Part shown: positions 1 through 6,729 of the stretch, piece after piece
Layout: each line of letters starts with the position of its first letter
Position numbering within the stretch: position 1 is the stretch's first letter
Assembly: GCA_016281115.1 (NCBI GenBank)
Contig: JAEEHZ010000128.1
Location: forward strand, 1 to 22,614
Length of the DNA: 22,614 nt
DNA from: Clostridiaceae bacterium
Lineage (GTDB): Bacteria > Bacillota > Clostridia > Oscillospirales > Acutalibacteraceae
Reading direction: 5' to 3'
The notes under the pieces: model-generated
Databases searched by the model: none
Told to the model about the DNA's origin: nothing
The model's input: the letters and a program-made list of their open reading frames with translations, nothing else
Position numbers and translations under genes: made by a program

Positions 1-945
1 GAAAACCCCGTCATTTGCCCAATCCGTAGCCCAAGTGCCTACAGTCGTAACAGAAACGAAATATACAATAAACATAATAGCGGCAAAAATCGGTAAAGCT
101 GCAAATCTGTTCGTTACCACCATATCAATTTTATCGGAGGTGGTCAGTTTACCTTTGTTTTTCTTTTTGTAGCACGATTTCATAAGCTCGGCTATGTAAA
201 CATATCTTTCGTTTGTGATTATCGACTCCGCGTCGTCGTCAAATTCTTCCTCAACCGACTGTATATCCTGCTCAATATGCTCGAGCCTTTCCGATGAAAT
301 GCCTAATTTTTCTATAACCTTTTCGTCACGCTCAAAAAGCTTTATCGAATACCAACGCTGCTCACGTTCGGGCAGATCGTGAATAACAGCTTCTTCTATA
401 TGCGCCAAAGCATGTTCAACGCTGCCTGAGAATGTGTGCATCGGCACGGTTTTTTTGCCCTGCGCCGCTTCAATTGCGGCATTTGCGGCTTCTTCTGTAC
501 CGGTACCCTTTAGTGCCGAAATTTCCACGATCTTGCATCCGAGTTTTCTCGAAAGCTCTTCTGTGTTTATTTTGTCGCCGTTTTTCCTCACAACGTCCAT
601 CATATTAATAGCCAGTACAACGGGTATTCCAAGCTCTGTAAGCTGTGTTGTAAGATATAGATTTCTCTCCAAATTTGTTCCGTCAATTATATTAAGTATG
701 GCGTCCGGGCGCTCTTCAATCAGATAATTACGCGCCACAACTTCTTCCAGTGTGTATGGCGACAGAGAATATATTCCCGGAAGGTCGGTTATCGTAACGT
801 TATCGTGCTTTTTAAGCCTTCCTTCTTTCTTTTCAACAGTGACCCCGGGCCAGTTGCCTACAAATTGATTGGAACCTGTCAAGGCGTTAAACAAAGTAGT
901 CTTTCCGCAGTTTGGATTACCTGCGAGCGCTATTTTAATATTCAT
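1..945 (-). CDS. feoB: Ferrous iron transport protein B, N-terminal part (cut by window edge)
   Basis: FeoB is the membrane GTPase permease that imports Fe2+. The 315 visible codons read inward from an ATG at 943-945. They give a P-loop G domain starting MNIKIALAGNPNCGKTTLFN (G1 motif GNPNCGKT at about residues 8-15), then NWPGVTVEK and the G3 motif DLPGIYSLSP. A helical linker follows, and then the first membrane segment, KIDMVVTNRFAALPIF continuing to VGTWATDWANDGVF at the window edge. These are classic FeoB landmarks. The C-terminal transmembrane core lies beyond base 1, so completeness cannot be judged. AAGGAG stands 9-10 bases before the ATG. It is the third gene of the operon, 31 nt after a feoA, and shares the promoter at 1532-1560. 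Confidence 0.96.
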   Translation of the reverse strand, partial: MNIKIALAGNPNCGKTTLFNALTGSNQFVGNWPGVTVEKKEGRLKKHDNVTITDLPGIYSLSPYTLEEVVARNYLIEERPDAILNIIDGTNLERNLYLTTQLTELGIPVVLAINMMDVVRKNGDKINTEELSRKLGCKIVEISALKGTGTEEAANAAIEAAQGKKTVPMHTFSGSVEHALAHIEEAVIHDLPEREQRWYSIKLFERDEKVIEKLGISSERLEHIEQDIQSVEEEFDDDAESIITNERYVYIAELMKSCYKKKNKGKLTTSDKIDMVVTNRFAALPIFAAIMFIVYFVSVTTVGTWATDWANDGVF

Positions 946-976
946 ATGTAAAACTCCTTTTTCAAACTAAAACTTA

Positions 977-1198
977 TTATTCCACTTCTATAAGCTGAGC
1001 GTCCGATTTTCTGATTGAAAGCTCATAATCACGCACGGTAACTTCGATAGGGTCACCGAGCGGAGCAACTTTTCTTATATAGATCTCCACTCCCTTTGTA
1101 ACGCCCATATCCATTATTCTGCGTTTTATCGCGCCTTCTCCGTGTAACTTTATCACACGGGCTCTCTCTCCTACTTTAACATCTCTTAATGTTTTCAT
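977..1198 (-). CDS. feoA: FeoA-type SH3-like iron transport accessory protein (second copy)
   Basis: A 73-residue protein with the FeoA domain, a small SH3-like fold that supports FeoB-mediated Fe2+ uptake, probably by binding the FeoB cytosolic part. The sequence shows the usual order: an opening strand (LRDVKVGERARVIKL), the short helix with RRIMDMGVTKGVEIYI, then APLGDPIEVTVRDYELSIRKSDA near the end; the G-D-P-I/V turn is typical of FeoA. It lies 20 nt after another feoA and 31 nt before feoB, so the three are almost certainly co-transcribed. GGGGAG about ten bases upstream serves as ribosome binding site. FeoA is the accepted name; exact partner roles of the two copies are not visible. 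Confidence 0.93.
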   Translation of the reverse strand: MKTLRDVKVGERARVIKLHGEGAIKRRIMDMGVTKGVEIYIRKVAPLGDPIEVTVRDYELSIRKSDAQLIEVE

Positions 1199-1218
1199 AA
1201 GACTGACACTCCCCTTAC

Positions 1219-1428
1219 TTATATCATTATCCTTTGCGCCATCTCTTTGCTTATGGCAACTCTGGATTCTTTTACCTGAACAATTATATTTCCGCTTATT
1301 TCGGATATGACCCTAACGCTGCCGCCTGCGACAAACCCCAGGTCTGCAAGATGCTTGCGCACCTCCTGATTTCCGGTAATTCGTTTTATAATGTTTTCCG
1401 CACCTATATCAGCTAATGTTAAAGGCAT
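1219..1428 (-). CDS. feoA: FeoA-type SH3-like iron transport accessory protein (first copy)
   Basis: A 69-residue FeoA-domain protein and first gene of the feo operon. It has the family pattern MPLTLADIGAENIIKRITGN, then the helix VRKHLADLGFVAGGSVRVIS, then GNIIVQVKESRVAISKEMAQRI. Instead of the G-D-P turn of the downstream copy it has S-G-N-I, so the two copies have diverged and are not a recent duplication. Tandem feoA-feoA-feoB order is common in Clostridia. A very strong ribosome binding site (AGGAGG, six bases from ATG) precedes it. The leader between promoter and start, about 97 nt, carries one GTTAG-N6-CTAAC palindrome, and a second overlaps the start of transcription, suggesting iron-dependent repression. 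Confidence 0.92.
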   Translation of the reverse strand: MPLTLADIGAENIIKRITGNQEVRKHLADLGFVAGGSVRVISEISGNIIVQVKESRVAISKEMAQRIMI

Positions 1429-1447
1429 ATTATACCTCCTGTTCTTT

Positions 1448-1465
1448 AGTTAGTTTAAGCTAACT
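1448..1465. promoter_or_regulatory. Iron-box-like palindrome 1 (feo leader)
   Basis: AGTTAG-TTTAAG-CTAACT is an inverted repeat with six-base arms around a six-base centre, lying in the 5' leader just upstream of the first feoA ribosome binding site. It shares the GTTAG-N6-CTAAC core with the two other boxes in this intergenic region. That core resembles the TTAGGTTAG-type operators of DtxR/IdeR iron repressors. Confidence 0.7.
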
Positions 1466-1504
1466 GCAAATGTATTTTTTTGGTTAGCCGAGGCAAATAT
1501 ATAA

Positions 1505-1520
1505 GTTAGCCTCAACTAAC
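1505..1520. promoter_or_regulatory. Iron-box-like palindrome 2 (overlaps feo transcription start)
   Basis: GTTAG-CCTCAA-CTAAC sits 12 bases downstream of the -10 hexamer of the feo promoter, covering the expected start of transcription. It has the same arm sequence and the same six-base spacing as the boxes at 1448-1465 and 1601-1626. Its position fits a metal-dependent repressor that blocks RNA polymerase when iron is plentiful. Confidence 0.75.
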
Positions 1521-1531
1521 CCTGTGTACAA

Positions 1532-1560
1532 ATTATAATTAATCAGAATAATAATGTCAA
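1532..1560 (-). promoter_or_regulatory. Consensus sigma-A promoter of the feo operon
   Basis: On the minus strand TTGACA (1555-1560) and TATAAT (1532-1537) are separated by exactly 17 bases, a perfect match to the housekeeping consensus. The predicted transcription start is near 1525, about 97 nt upstream of the first feoA. A palindromic box at 1505-1520 lies just downstream of the -10 element, where a bound repressor would block initiation. Confidence 0.88.
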
Positions 1561-1600
1561 GCTATTCCGCAAATTTGCACAATATTTGTACAATTGCACA

Positions 1601-1626
1601 AATTAGTTAGCGATAGCTAACTAATT
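1601..1626. promoter_or_regulatory. Iron-box-like palindrome 3 (upstream of feo promoter)
   Basis: The longest of the three boxes: ten-base arms AATTAGTTAG and CTAACTAATT flank CGATAG, a perfect 26-base inverted repeat. It lies about 41 bases upstream of the -35 hexamer. With the two downstream boxes it could allow cooperative or looping repression, or it could serve an unseen leftward end. Confidence 0.72.
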
Positions 1627-1769
1627 TTCGGAATATTTACCGCTAATTGTGATATTTCTACAAGAAGCATATCAAATGGTTTCCAAATTTTCACACATAT
1701 ACTTTCGGCTATAGGGGGCATTAAATGTGATATCAAGAGAACGAATATAAATTATGCTTAAAAACGATA

Positions 1770-2201
1770 TTATTTTCCGCCAACCATAATAATAGCTTTA
1801 AACTCGCTTACGGTCATACTATTGCATTTCTTCAAATCATAATCCATATTATTTCTGTTAAAATCATTAAGATTCCACATTTTTTCCTTATCGTATTGCA
1901 TATAGACATCGTTATATTCGGTTATATACACGTCAAACCATATGTCATATTGCGAATCTTTTGGGTCTATAAAATGAATAAGGTATTTTTCTTTTGAATG
2001 TATTGCTTTGGTCGTTTTTTCGGCATAATTACACGCATCTAAAAGTTTAGCCACTTCGCTTGTGTTCTCTTTCGTTGACAGTTCGGCGACAACCTTATTG
2101 CTGTTGCTATCAAGTATAACAACATCCTTTGTATTTGAGCATGAGGCAAAACAGAATAGACACATAACCATCAAGAAGCACATAATACGACTTATTTTCA
2201 T
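1770..2201 (-). CDS. Small secreted lipoprotein of unknown function, possible self-immunity protein
   Basis: A 143-residue protein with a short basic start, a hydrophobic stretch and a lipobox ending FASC, so Cys21 should be lipidated after signal peptidase II cleavage and the protein anchored on the outer face of the membrane. The mature part (about 122 residues) is hydrophilic, rich in Asp, Asn, Lys and Tyr, with no motif I recognise. AGGGGG precedes the ATG. It is the last gene of the leftward RiPP half, 67 nt after an ABC exporter. In lantibiotic loci small lipoproteins (LanI) often protect the producer, so an immunity role is plausible but inferred only from position and size. It may also have its own weak promoter. 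Confidence 0.8.
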   Translation of the reverse strand: MKISRIMCFLMVMCLFCFASCSNTKDVVILDSNSNKVVAELSTKENTSEVAKLLDACNYAEKTTKAIHSKEKYLIHFIDPKDSQYDIWFDVYITEYNDVYMQYDKEKMWNLNDFNRNNMDYDLKKCNSMTVSEFKAIIMVGGK

Positions 2202-2238
2202 TCAATTTCCCCCTAACATACAATACAAAGCTAAACTT

Positions 2239-2266
2239 ATCATAAAGCGGTACATATTAACGCCAA
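2239..2266 (-). promoter_or_regulatory. Possible weak promoter of the lipoprotein gene
   Basis: On the minus strand TTGGCG (2261-2266) and TATGAT (2239-2244) are 16 bases apart, in the gap after the ABC exporter gene. The -10 has one mismatch and the -35 two. It would give the lipoprotein separate expression, useful for an immunity protein, but may be chance in AT-rich DNA. Confidence 0.3.
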
Positions 2267-2268
2267 TT

Positions 2269-3972
2269 CTATTTAACTTCAGATATTCTGATACTCACCT
2301 TACCGTCGTCGTCTATTTCTAAAACACGGTCACAGTATTTCAGCATGGAGCGTCTGTGAGTTATTATAAAATATGTCTTTTCTTTATTATTTACAATACG
2401 TTGTAAAACTCTTGACTCTGTGTTTTCATCAAGTGCACTTGTTGCCTCATCAAGAATAAGCACAGGCTTATTGCGCAACAGCGCTCTGGCTATCGCTATT
2501 CTTTGCGCCTGACCCTCAGAAAGTCCCCCGGCGTGCTCTCCAAGTTTAGATTGCAATCCATCAGGCATTTTTCGGACAAAGTCGTCAGCGCCCGCCATTT
2601 CGAGAGCTGCCCACATTTCCTCGGCGGTTGCCTTTTGGTTGCCTGTCAGCAAATTCTTTTCAACGGTACCCGAAAACAGTGTGTTGCCCTGAGGCACATA
2701 AGTGATAAGGCGCCTTGAATCTGTGCTTATTCTCTCCTTATGGCCGCGGTTATCATAATAATACAGCTCGCCGCTGTCCGGTTTAACAAGAGAAAGCAAA
2801 AGCCTTATCAGTGTTGTTTTACCGGCGCCGGAGCTGCCTACAACACCTATTTTTTCACCCGGAGCAACAGTTAAAGTCACATTTTTTAGTACCTTTTCTG
2901 TCTCATATGTAAAAGAAACATTATTGATCTCTAATCCTACGCCGTCAAACTCAGTTTTATTATCGGAGTAATCTTCAAATTCAAGGTCGGCGATCTCACG
3001 TATTCTTTTGGCAGAAATAAGCATATTGTAACTCTGCGGTACAATTTGCACAAGGCTGCTGACGGATCCCTGCACCTGAGAAACAAGTGTAATAAATACG
3101 GTCAGCGTACCGTATGTAATATCGCCCTTTGACATTCTGTATGTACCCCAACAAAACGCAAGCACATAGCCCAAACTGTATATCATTTTGGTAAGTGCGC
3201 CCATAATAGACGTAATGCGTGAATTGGCAGTTACTATAGAGAGCCTTCTCTTTTTGATATCGTTTATGTATTGGTTGCTGTAATCCTCTTGCTGAAAGGT
3301 TTTGATCACTGCAATATGCGACATGGATTCCTGCATGTAAGAGCGGTATTCCGACTCGCTTTCCCTAAGCTCTGTTTGGTATTTTTTGTATTTTTTCCTG
3401 AAAATCATAGAAAATGCTGCGCCGAACGGCCCTAAAAACAGTGCAAAAAGTGCCAGGGGCTTATCATAATAGAAAAGTATTCCGAACGATATTGCAAGCT
3501 GAAAAAATACAACAATTATATTCGGGACTAAATGTATTAAGGTGTCGGAAAGTGAAGCTATATCACTTGTTAAGCGTGTTTCAATATCGCCGCTGTGAAA
3601 CCGGGTGATGTTTTGCCATGTGGTTCTCTGCACGCAGTTATAAATATCTGCTCGAATAGAAAAGGTAAAGTTTTCACCTATATAGTCTCCCAGCATCTTG
3701 GTAAATATACCGATAAATATAGCCACTAACGAAGTAGACACCATTATAGCAATATATTGAGGATTGATCTGCCCCGATGTGGCAAAGTCTACAACATATT
3801 TTCCGGCTATTGTGCTTGCATAAGAGATCGCAAGCGAAATAATATTTATAGCCAGTATTATGTAAACATACTTTTTAAATGGCTTCAAAATTTTGCTCAT
3901 CCATTTTATACTGCTTTTTGTTTCGTCCCATCTGCCGAAAAATCTCTTAATTCTACTGAAAAATGCTTTCAC
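2269..3972 (-). CDS. ABC exporter, fused transmembrane and ATPase domains (RiPP export or immunity)
   Basis: A 567-residue half-transporter of the type I exporter fold. Residues ~1-320 hold about six membrane helices and the usual coupling segments (RLTSDIASLSDTL). The C-terminal nucleotide-binding domain has Walker A GSSGAGKTT, signature LSEGQAQRIAIARALL, Walker B PVLILDEATSALDE and the H-loop IITHRR. There is no C39 peptidase domain, so it does not remove leaders itself; it likely works as a homodimer. The start is GTG with GGTGA five bases upstream; no better ATG exists. It follows the S26-type gene by 19 nt, so it belongs to the leftward RiPP transcript. Because the rightward arm already carries two NHLM exporters, this one could serve immunity or a second product; the substrate cannot be read from sequence. 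Confidence 0.9.
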   Translation of the reverse strand: MKAFFSRIKRFFGRWDETKSSIKWMSKILKPFKKYVYIILAINIISLAISYASTIAGKYVVDFATSGQINPQYIAIMVSTSLVAIFIGIFTKMLGDYIGENFTFSIRADIYNCVQRTTWQNITRFHSGDIETRLTSDIASLSDTLIHLVPNIIVVFFQLAISFGILFYYDKPLALFALFLGPFGAAFSMIFRKKYKKYQTELRESESEYRSYMQESMSHIAVIKTFQQEDYSNQYINDIKKRRLSIVTANSRITSIMGALTKMIYSLGYVLAFCWGTYRMSKGDITYGTLTVFITLVSQVQGSVSSLVQIVPQSYNMLISAKRIREIADLEFEDYSDNKTEFDGVGLEINNVSFTYETEKVLKNVTLTVAPGEKIGVVGSSGAGKTTLIRLLLSLVKPDSGELYYYDNRGHKERISTDSRRLITYVPQGNTLFSGTVEKNLLTGNQKATAEEMWAALEMAGADDFVRKMPDGLQSKLGEHAGGLSEGQAQRIAIARALLRNKPVLILDEATSALDENTESRVLQRIVNNKEKTYFIITHRRSMLKYCDRVLEIDDDGKVSIRISEVK

Positions 3973-3991
3973 TTATTTCACCGCTTTAATT

Positions 3992-4522
3992 TTACTTATC
4001 TTTAAACAATGTCTTTTTTAGCTTGCCGATTGCATTGCGCGGGTTTACTATTGCCCTCATAACACGCCTTAAAAAGCAAAAAACTCTGCTTGCCGCCTTC
4101 GGGTGCTTTACACGCACCGGCATATAGCAGGTCATAACAAACCTCCAAAAGCCATGTTTACAGTTTATTCTTTTGCCGTTGCGAATCACTTCCGGAACAT
4201 ATAAAATTATATTTTCCTGCGAAATGTCTTTCTCTATAACCGATTGGGAATCGCCCAAAAAAGAAACCGAGCCGTTTTTGTTTATGCTGTAAACACGGTG
4301 CATGGCAAAGCTTCCGTTTTGTCGCTTAAAAAGCAAAATATCTCCGCGCCTGAATCTTTTTGGCAGGTGAGAAAAAATAACCGAATCCTGCCCGTCATGC
4401 AAAAATGGCTCCATACTTGTGCCGTTTACCGTTACGCTGATTTCATGTATCATTTGTGTATTGTTTTTGAGCATTTCAACAAGCTGTGACATAGACATAT
4501 TAAGCTCACTGTAACCATTCAT
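3992..4522 (-). CDS. S24/S26 family signal-peptidase-like protein (SipW/ER-type Ser-His), soluble form
   Basis: A 176-residue protein with the S26 peptidase fold. The catalytic serine motif is GTSMEPFL (Ser36). RRGDILLFK is followed by AMHRV, placing His75 where bacterial signal peptidases have Lys, and FLGDSQ gives Asp91; this Ser-His-Asp pattern is that of SipW and archaeal/ER peptidases. Unlike those, no N-terminal membrane helix is visible; the C-terminal 40 residues are strongly basic and may bind membrane. I prefer the ATG at 4522 because it overlaps the LanM stop codon (ATGA coupling) and has GGGGG upstream; a TTG at 4540 would add six residues and also has GGAG before it. In the RiPP locus it could be a second protease trimming the product. 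That role is inference. Confidence 0.82.
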   Translation of the reverse strand: MNGYSELNMSMSQLVEMLKNNTQMIHEISVTVNGTSMEPFLHDGQDSVIFSHLPKRFRRGDILLFKRQNGSFAMHRVYSINKNGSVSFLGDSQSVIEKDISQENIILYVPEVIRNGKRINCKHGFWRFVMTCYMPVRVKHPKAASRVFCFLRRVMRAIVNPRNAIGKLKKTLFKDK

Positions 4523-6729
4523 ACCATCATGCCCCCGCAAAGAGAATCTCCATACATAGCCAGGGCATAACCCACGCCTGCAAAGCCCTGCATTAATCCG
4601 CAGTTTATATCGCAGGTATCCAATGGATGGTACATATTAAGACTAAATGTTTTAAGTCTTGATTCAAGTCCCGCGAAAATCCGGCTGTTTTCAAGCCCCA
4701 AAAAGGCGCATACAGCAAGAAGTGCAGAATTTCCGCAGCATAAGCTGTCTCTTTTAAGCTGATCCGCCTTACATAAAATATGGCTAGCACGCTTTATATC
4801 TTCCTTACACACTTTGACAATTTCTCTGTTGCGTGTATACCCAATCATTCTTTTACGTGCCATGGCAATGCCGGGAGCTCCGGCGCACCAGCCAAGCATA
4901 AAAGATTTACGGCTTTCGTATCGCAGATCCTGCCAATTGTTTTCGTCCTCAATATAATACGAATTTTCAAAATCAAGCAATTTAAATATTTTTTCGTCAT
5001 AGTCATTACTATTCAAGGTCGCTCCGACAGCGGAAAGCGCAAGCGCAAGCCCTGCCGCGCCATGCGCCATGCCGGTAAGGCTGGGTTCTGCCTGCAATAA
5101 ATACGGTGCCAACACACGGGCAATGCTTTGTGCCGCAGGTGTATCCGCCTTGGGCAGTATAAGTGCCAATGACACTGCACCGCCCATTATTTCCATATTT
5201 ACTATATTAACATTTTGTAAAGATATTTTATTTAAAATATTGATAATGTCATTGTAAAATATTTTTTCTCCGGTCAGCTCATAAATATGATAAAGCGCTG
5301 ACAATTGCCCGCCTATGCCGTTTGAAAATGAACAGGAATCATCGCTCAGCGGTATAGCGGCAACGTTTTCTATTGTTATTTTACGGTAAGAATCATAATA
5401 ATCAAAAAGCTTTTCAAGGTATTTGCTTTGTTTGGTCTTGTGATAAGCTGCCGCATAAAAACACAAAATCCCCAAAAGCCCATTATAAAGTCCCGTGCCT
5501 GCGCTTTGCAAAAATAACGAGTCTGCCCTTCCAAAGTCAAGAAGCATCCATTTAGATGATATTGCGGGAATTACGTATTTTTCAAGCATATCATAAACCA
5601 AAGATATACTGTCACTGCTTTTAGTTGTACCCGGCTTGTTTGGTGTAACAGGTTTTGCCGCACTGAGTGCCTGCCTGATTATTTTTGTCTGTGACCTCAT
5701 ATCCTGCTCATTCAATGAATCAAGGCGGCCCAATGCACACTGCACAGGCGATTTGCCGTAAAAGTCCTCAAACAGCACTTCTTCTTTGTAATTATATAGA
5801 CTCGTGCTGTTTCCTTGTGATACAAACAGCGGAACATCACCCTGCAAAACACTCTCGATCTCAAAGCTCAACAGCTTTTCGGCTTTTTTTATACGGTTTG
5901 GGTCAATATCGTTTTCATATGCCCGTGCAAGCAAGGCATACGCCGCCGCTCTACGGCTTTGCAGACCGTCAACAGCACCGCAAAAACGTATTATTCTGTC
6001 GTACACATCTGTCGGTCTGAGTAATTGTCTGAAGGCGCAGTCACCGAATTTTTCGATCAAGCCCTTTACATGATCCTTGTTTTTGAGCGACAACTCATAG
6101 GCCTTTTCAAATCCGCTTATAACCGTGTCTGCATAACTGTAAGCCATCAGCGGCCCGTTATCGTAAAAAAGAATGTTTTTCGATGCATTAAGCGTGCCAG
6201 TAAGCCCGGAGCAGTCCCGCAACTCGGAATCGACAGCAATCCAGTTTGGTAAAATGTGCGACTTAAGTACAGATCCACTAAGGTCAGCCACACCGCTTAC
6301 AGCGTTTCTCTTTACGGTTTCTGCGCTCAAAAGTGTTTCAAGATCTACAAGCACAGGCGAATTTAGGCTTGCAATTATGTTTTCACAGTGCAAGTCATAA
6401 GAGCCCAACATATAAGCCAGAAAAACCGTAACACCGCAGTTAAAAAAGTATTGCCGAACATCTTCCGCCGACTGTGCAGGCAAATGATGCACATACGCCT
6501 GCTCGTTATACTGCTCTCCCGCAAACAAAACCTCTACTCCGTTGGGTACATAAGAAAGCCCCAATTTTTTATAGCCGTTTAACAGTTCATTAAAGACCTG
6601 CTCTGTTTTAGCGTTGCGCGGCTTGCATATTACGGGTGTGCCGTCATCAAGATATTTAAGTGTTACTGCTTTGCCTCCGTTATGTTTATCGCCGAGGGGC
6701 ACAGAAAGCTTATCGGTGTGATTATTCAT
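4519..6729 (-). CDS. LanM-type class II lanthipeptide synthetase lacking the N-terminal region
   Basis: LanM enzymes phosphorylate and dehydrate Ser/Thr of a precursor, then a LanC-like domain adds Cys thiols to form (methyl)lanthionines. This 736-residue copy starts inside the kinase-like dehydratase: VICKPR (Lys36), DLHCEN (Asp112, His114, Asn117) and LVDLETL (Asp129, Glu131) match the phosphorylation residues of CylM, including the 17-residue Asp-Asp spacing. Compared with CylM (Lys274) about 240 N-terminal residues are absent. An in-frame TAG lies nine bases before the ATG and the upstream DNA codes the PqqD domain, so the shortness is real. The cyclase (about 400-736) has HGAAG, WCAGAPG (Cys615) and CCGN (Cys664, Cys665), a three-Cys zinc site as in ProcM-like enzymes. 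It overlaps the RRE-kinase gene by 8 nt. I see no strong ribosome binding site, suggesting coupled translation. Confidence 0.9.
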   Translation of the reverse strand: MNNHTDKLSVPLGDKHNGGKAVTLKYLDDGTPVICKPRNAKTEQVFNELLNGYKKLGLSYVPNGVEVLFAGEQYNEQAYVHHLPAQSAEDVRQYFFNCGVTVFLAYMLGSYDLHCENIIASLNSPVLVDLETLLSAETVKRNAVSGVADLSGSVLKSHILPNWIAVDSELRDCSGLTGTLNASKNILFYDNGPLMAYSYADTVISGFEKAYELSLKNKDHVKGLIEKFGDCAFRQLLRPTDVYDRIIRFCGAVDGLQSRRAAAYALLARAYENDIDPNRIKKAEKLLSFEIESVLQGDVPLFVSQGNSTSLYNYKEEVLFEDFYGKSPVQCALGRLDSLNEQDMRSQTKIIRQALSAAKPVTPNKPGTTKSSDSISLVYDMLEKYVIPAISSKWMLLDFGRADSLFLQSAGTGLYNGLLGILCFYAAAYHKTKQSKYLEKLFDYYDSYRKITIENVAAIPLSDDSCSFSNGIGGQLSALYHIYELTGEKIFYNDIINILNKISLQNVNIVNMEIMGGAVSLALILPKADTPAAQSIARVLAPYLLQAEPSLTGMAHGAAGLALALSAVGATLNSNDYDEKIFKLLDFENSYYIEDENNWQDLRYESRKSFMLGWCAGAPGIAMARKRMIGYTRNREIVKVCKEDIKRASHILCKADQLKRDSLCCGNSALLAVCAFLGLENSRIFAGLESRLKTFSLNMYHPLDTCDINCGLMQGFAGVGYALAMYGDSLCGGMMV

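Larger units (their letters stand above)
1429..1769. other. Intergenic region between the feo operon and the RiPP locus lipoprotein
   Basis: No credible gene. The part nearest feo holds the promoter, three palindromic boxes and a cluster of TTGCACAA/TTGTACAA repeats (1575-1602). The part from 1627 to 1769 is the 3' flank of the lipoprotein gene; I see no convincing hairpin-plus-T-run terminator there, so read-through of the upstream transcript into feo is possible. Confidence 0.6.

Noticed and set aside
4519..6729. Frameshift or sequencing error as the reason for the short LanM
   Set aside because: The DNA upstream codes the intact PqqD domain in another frame and an in-frame TAG lies nine bases before the ATG; no N-terminal LanM sequence is visible in any frame.
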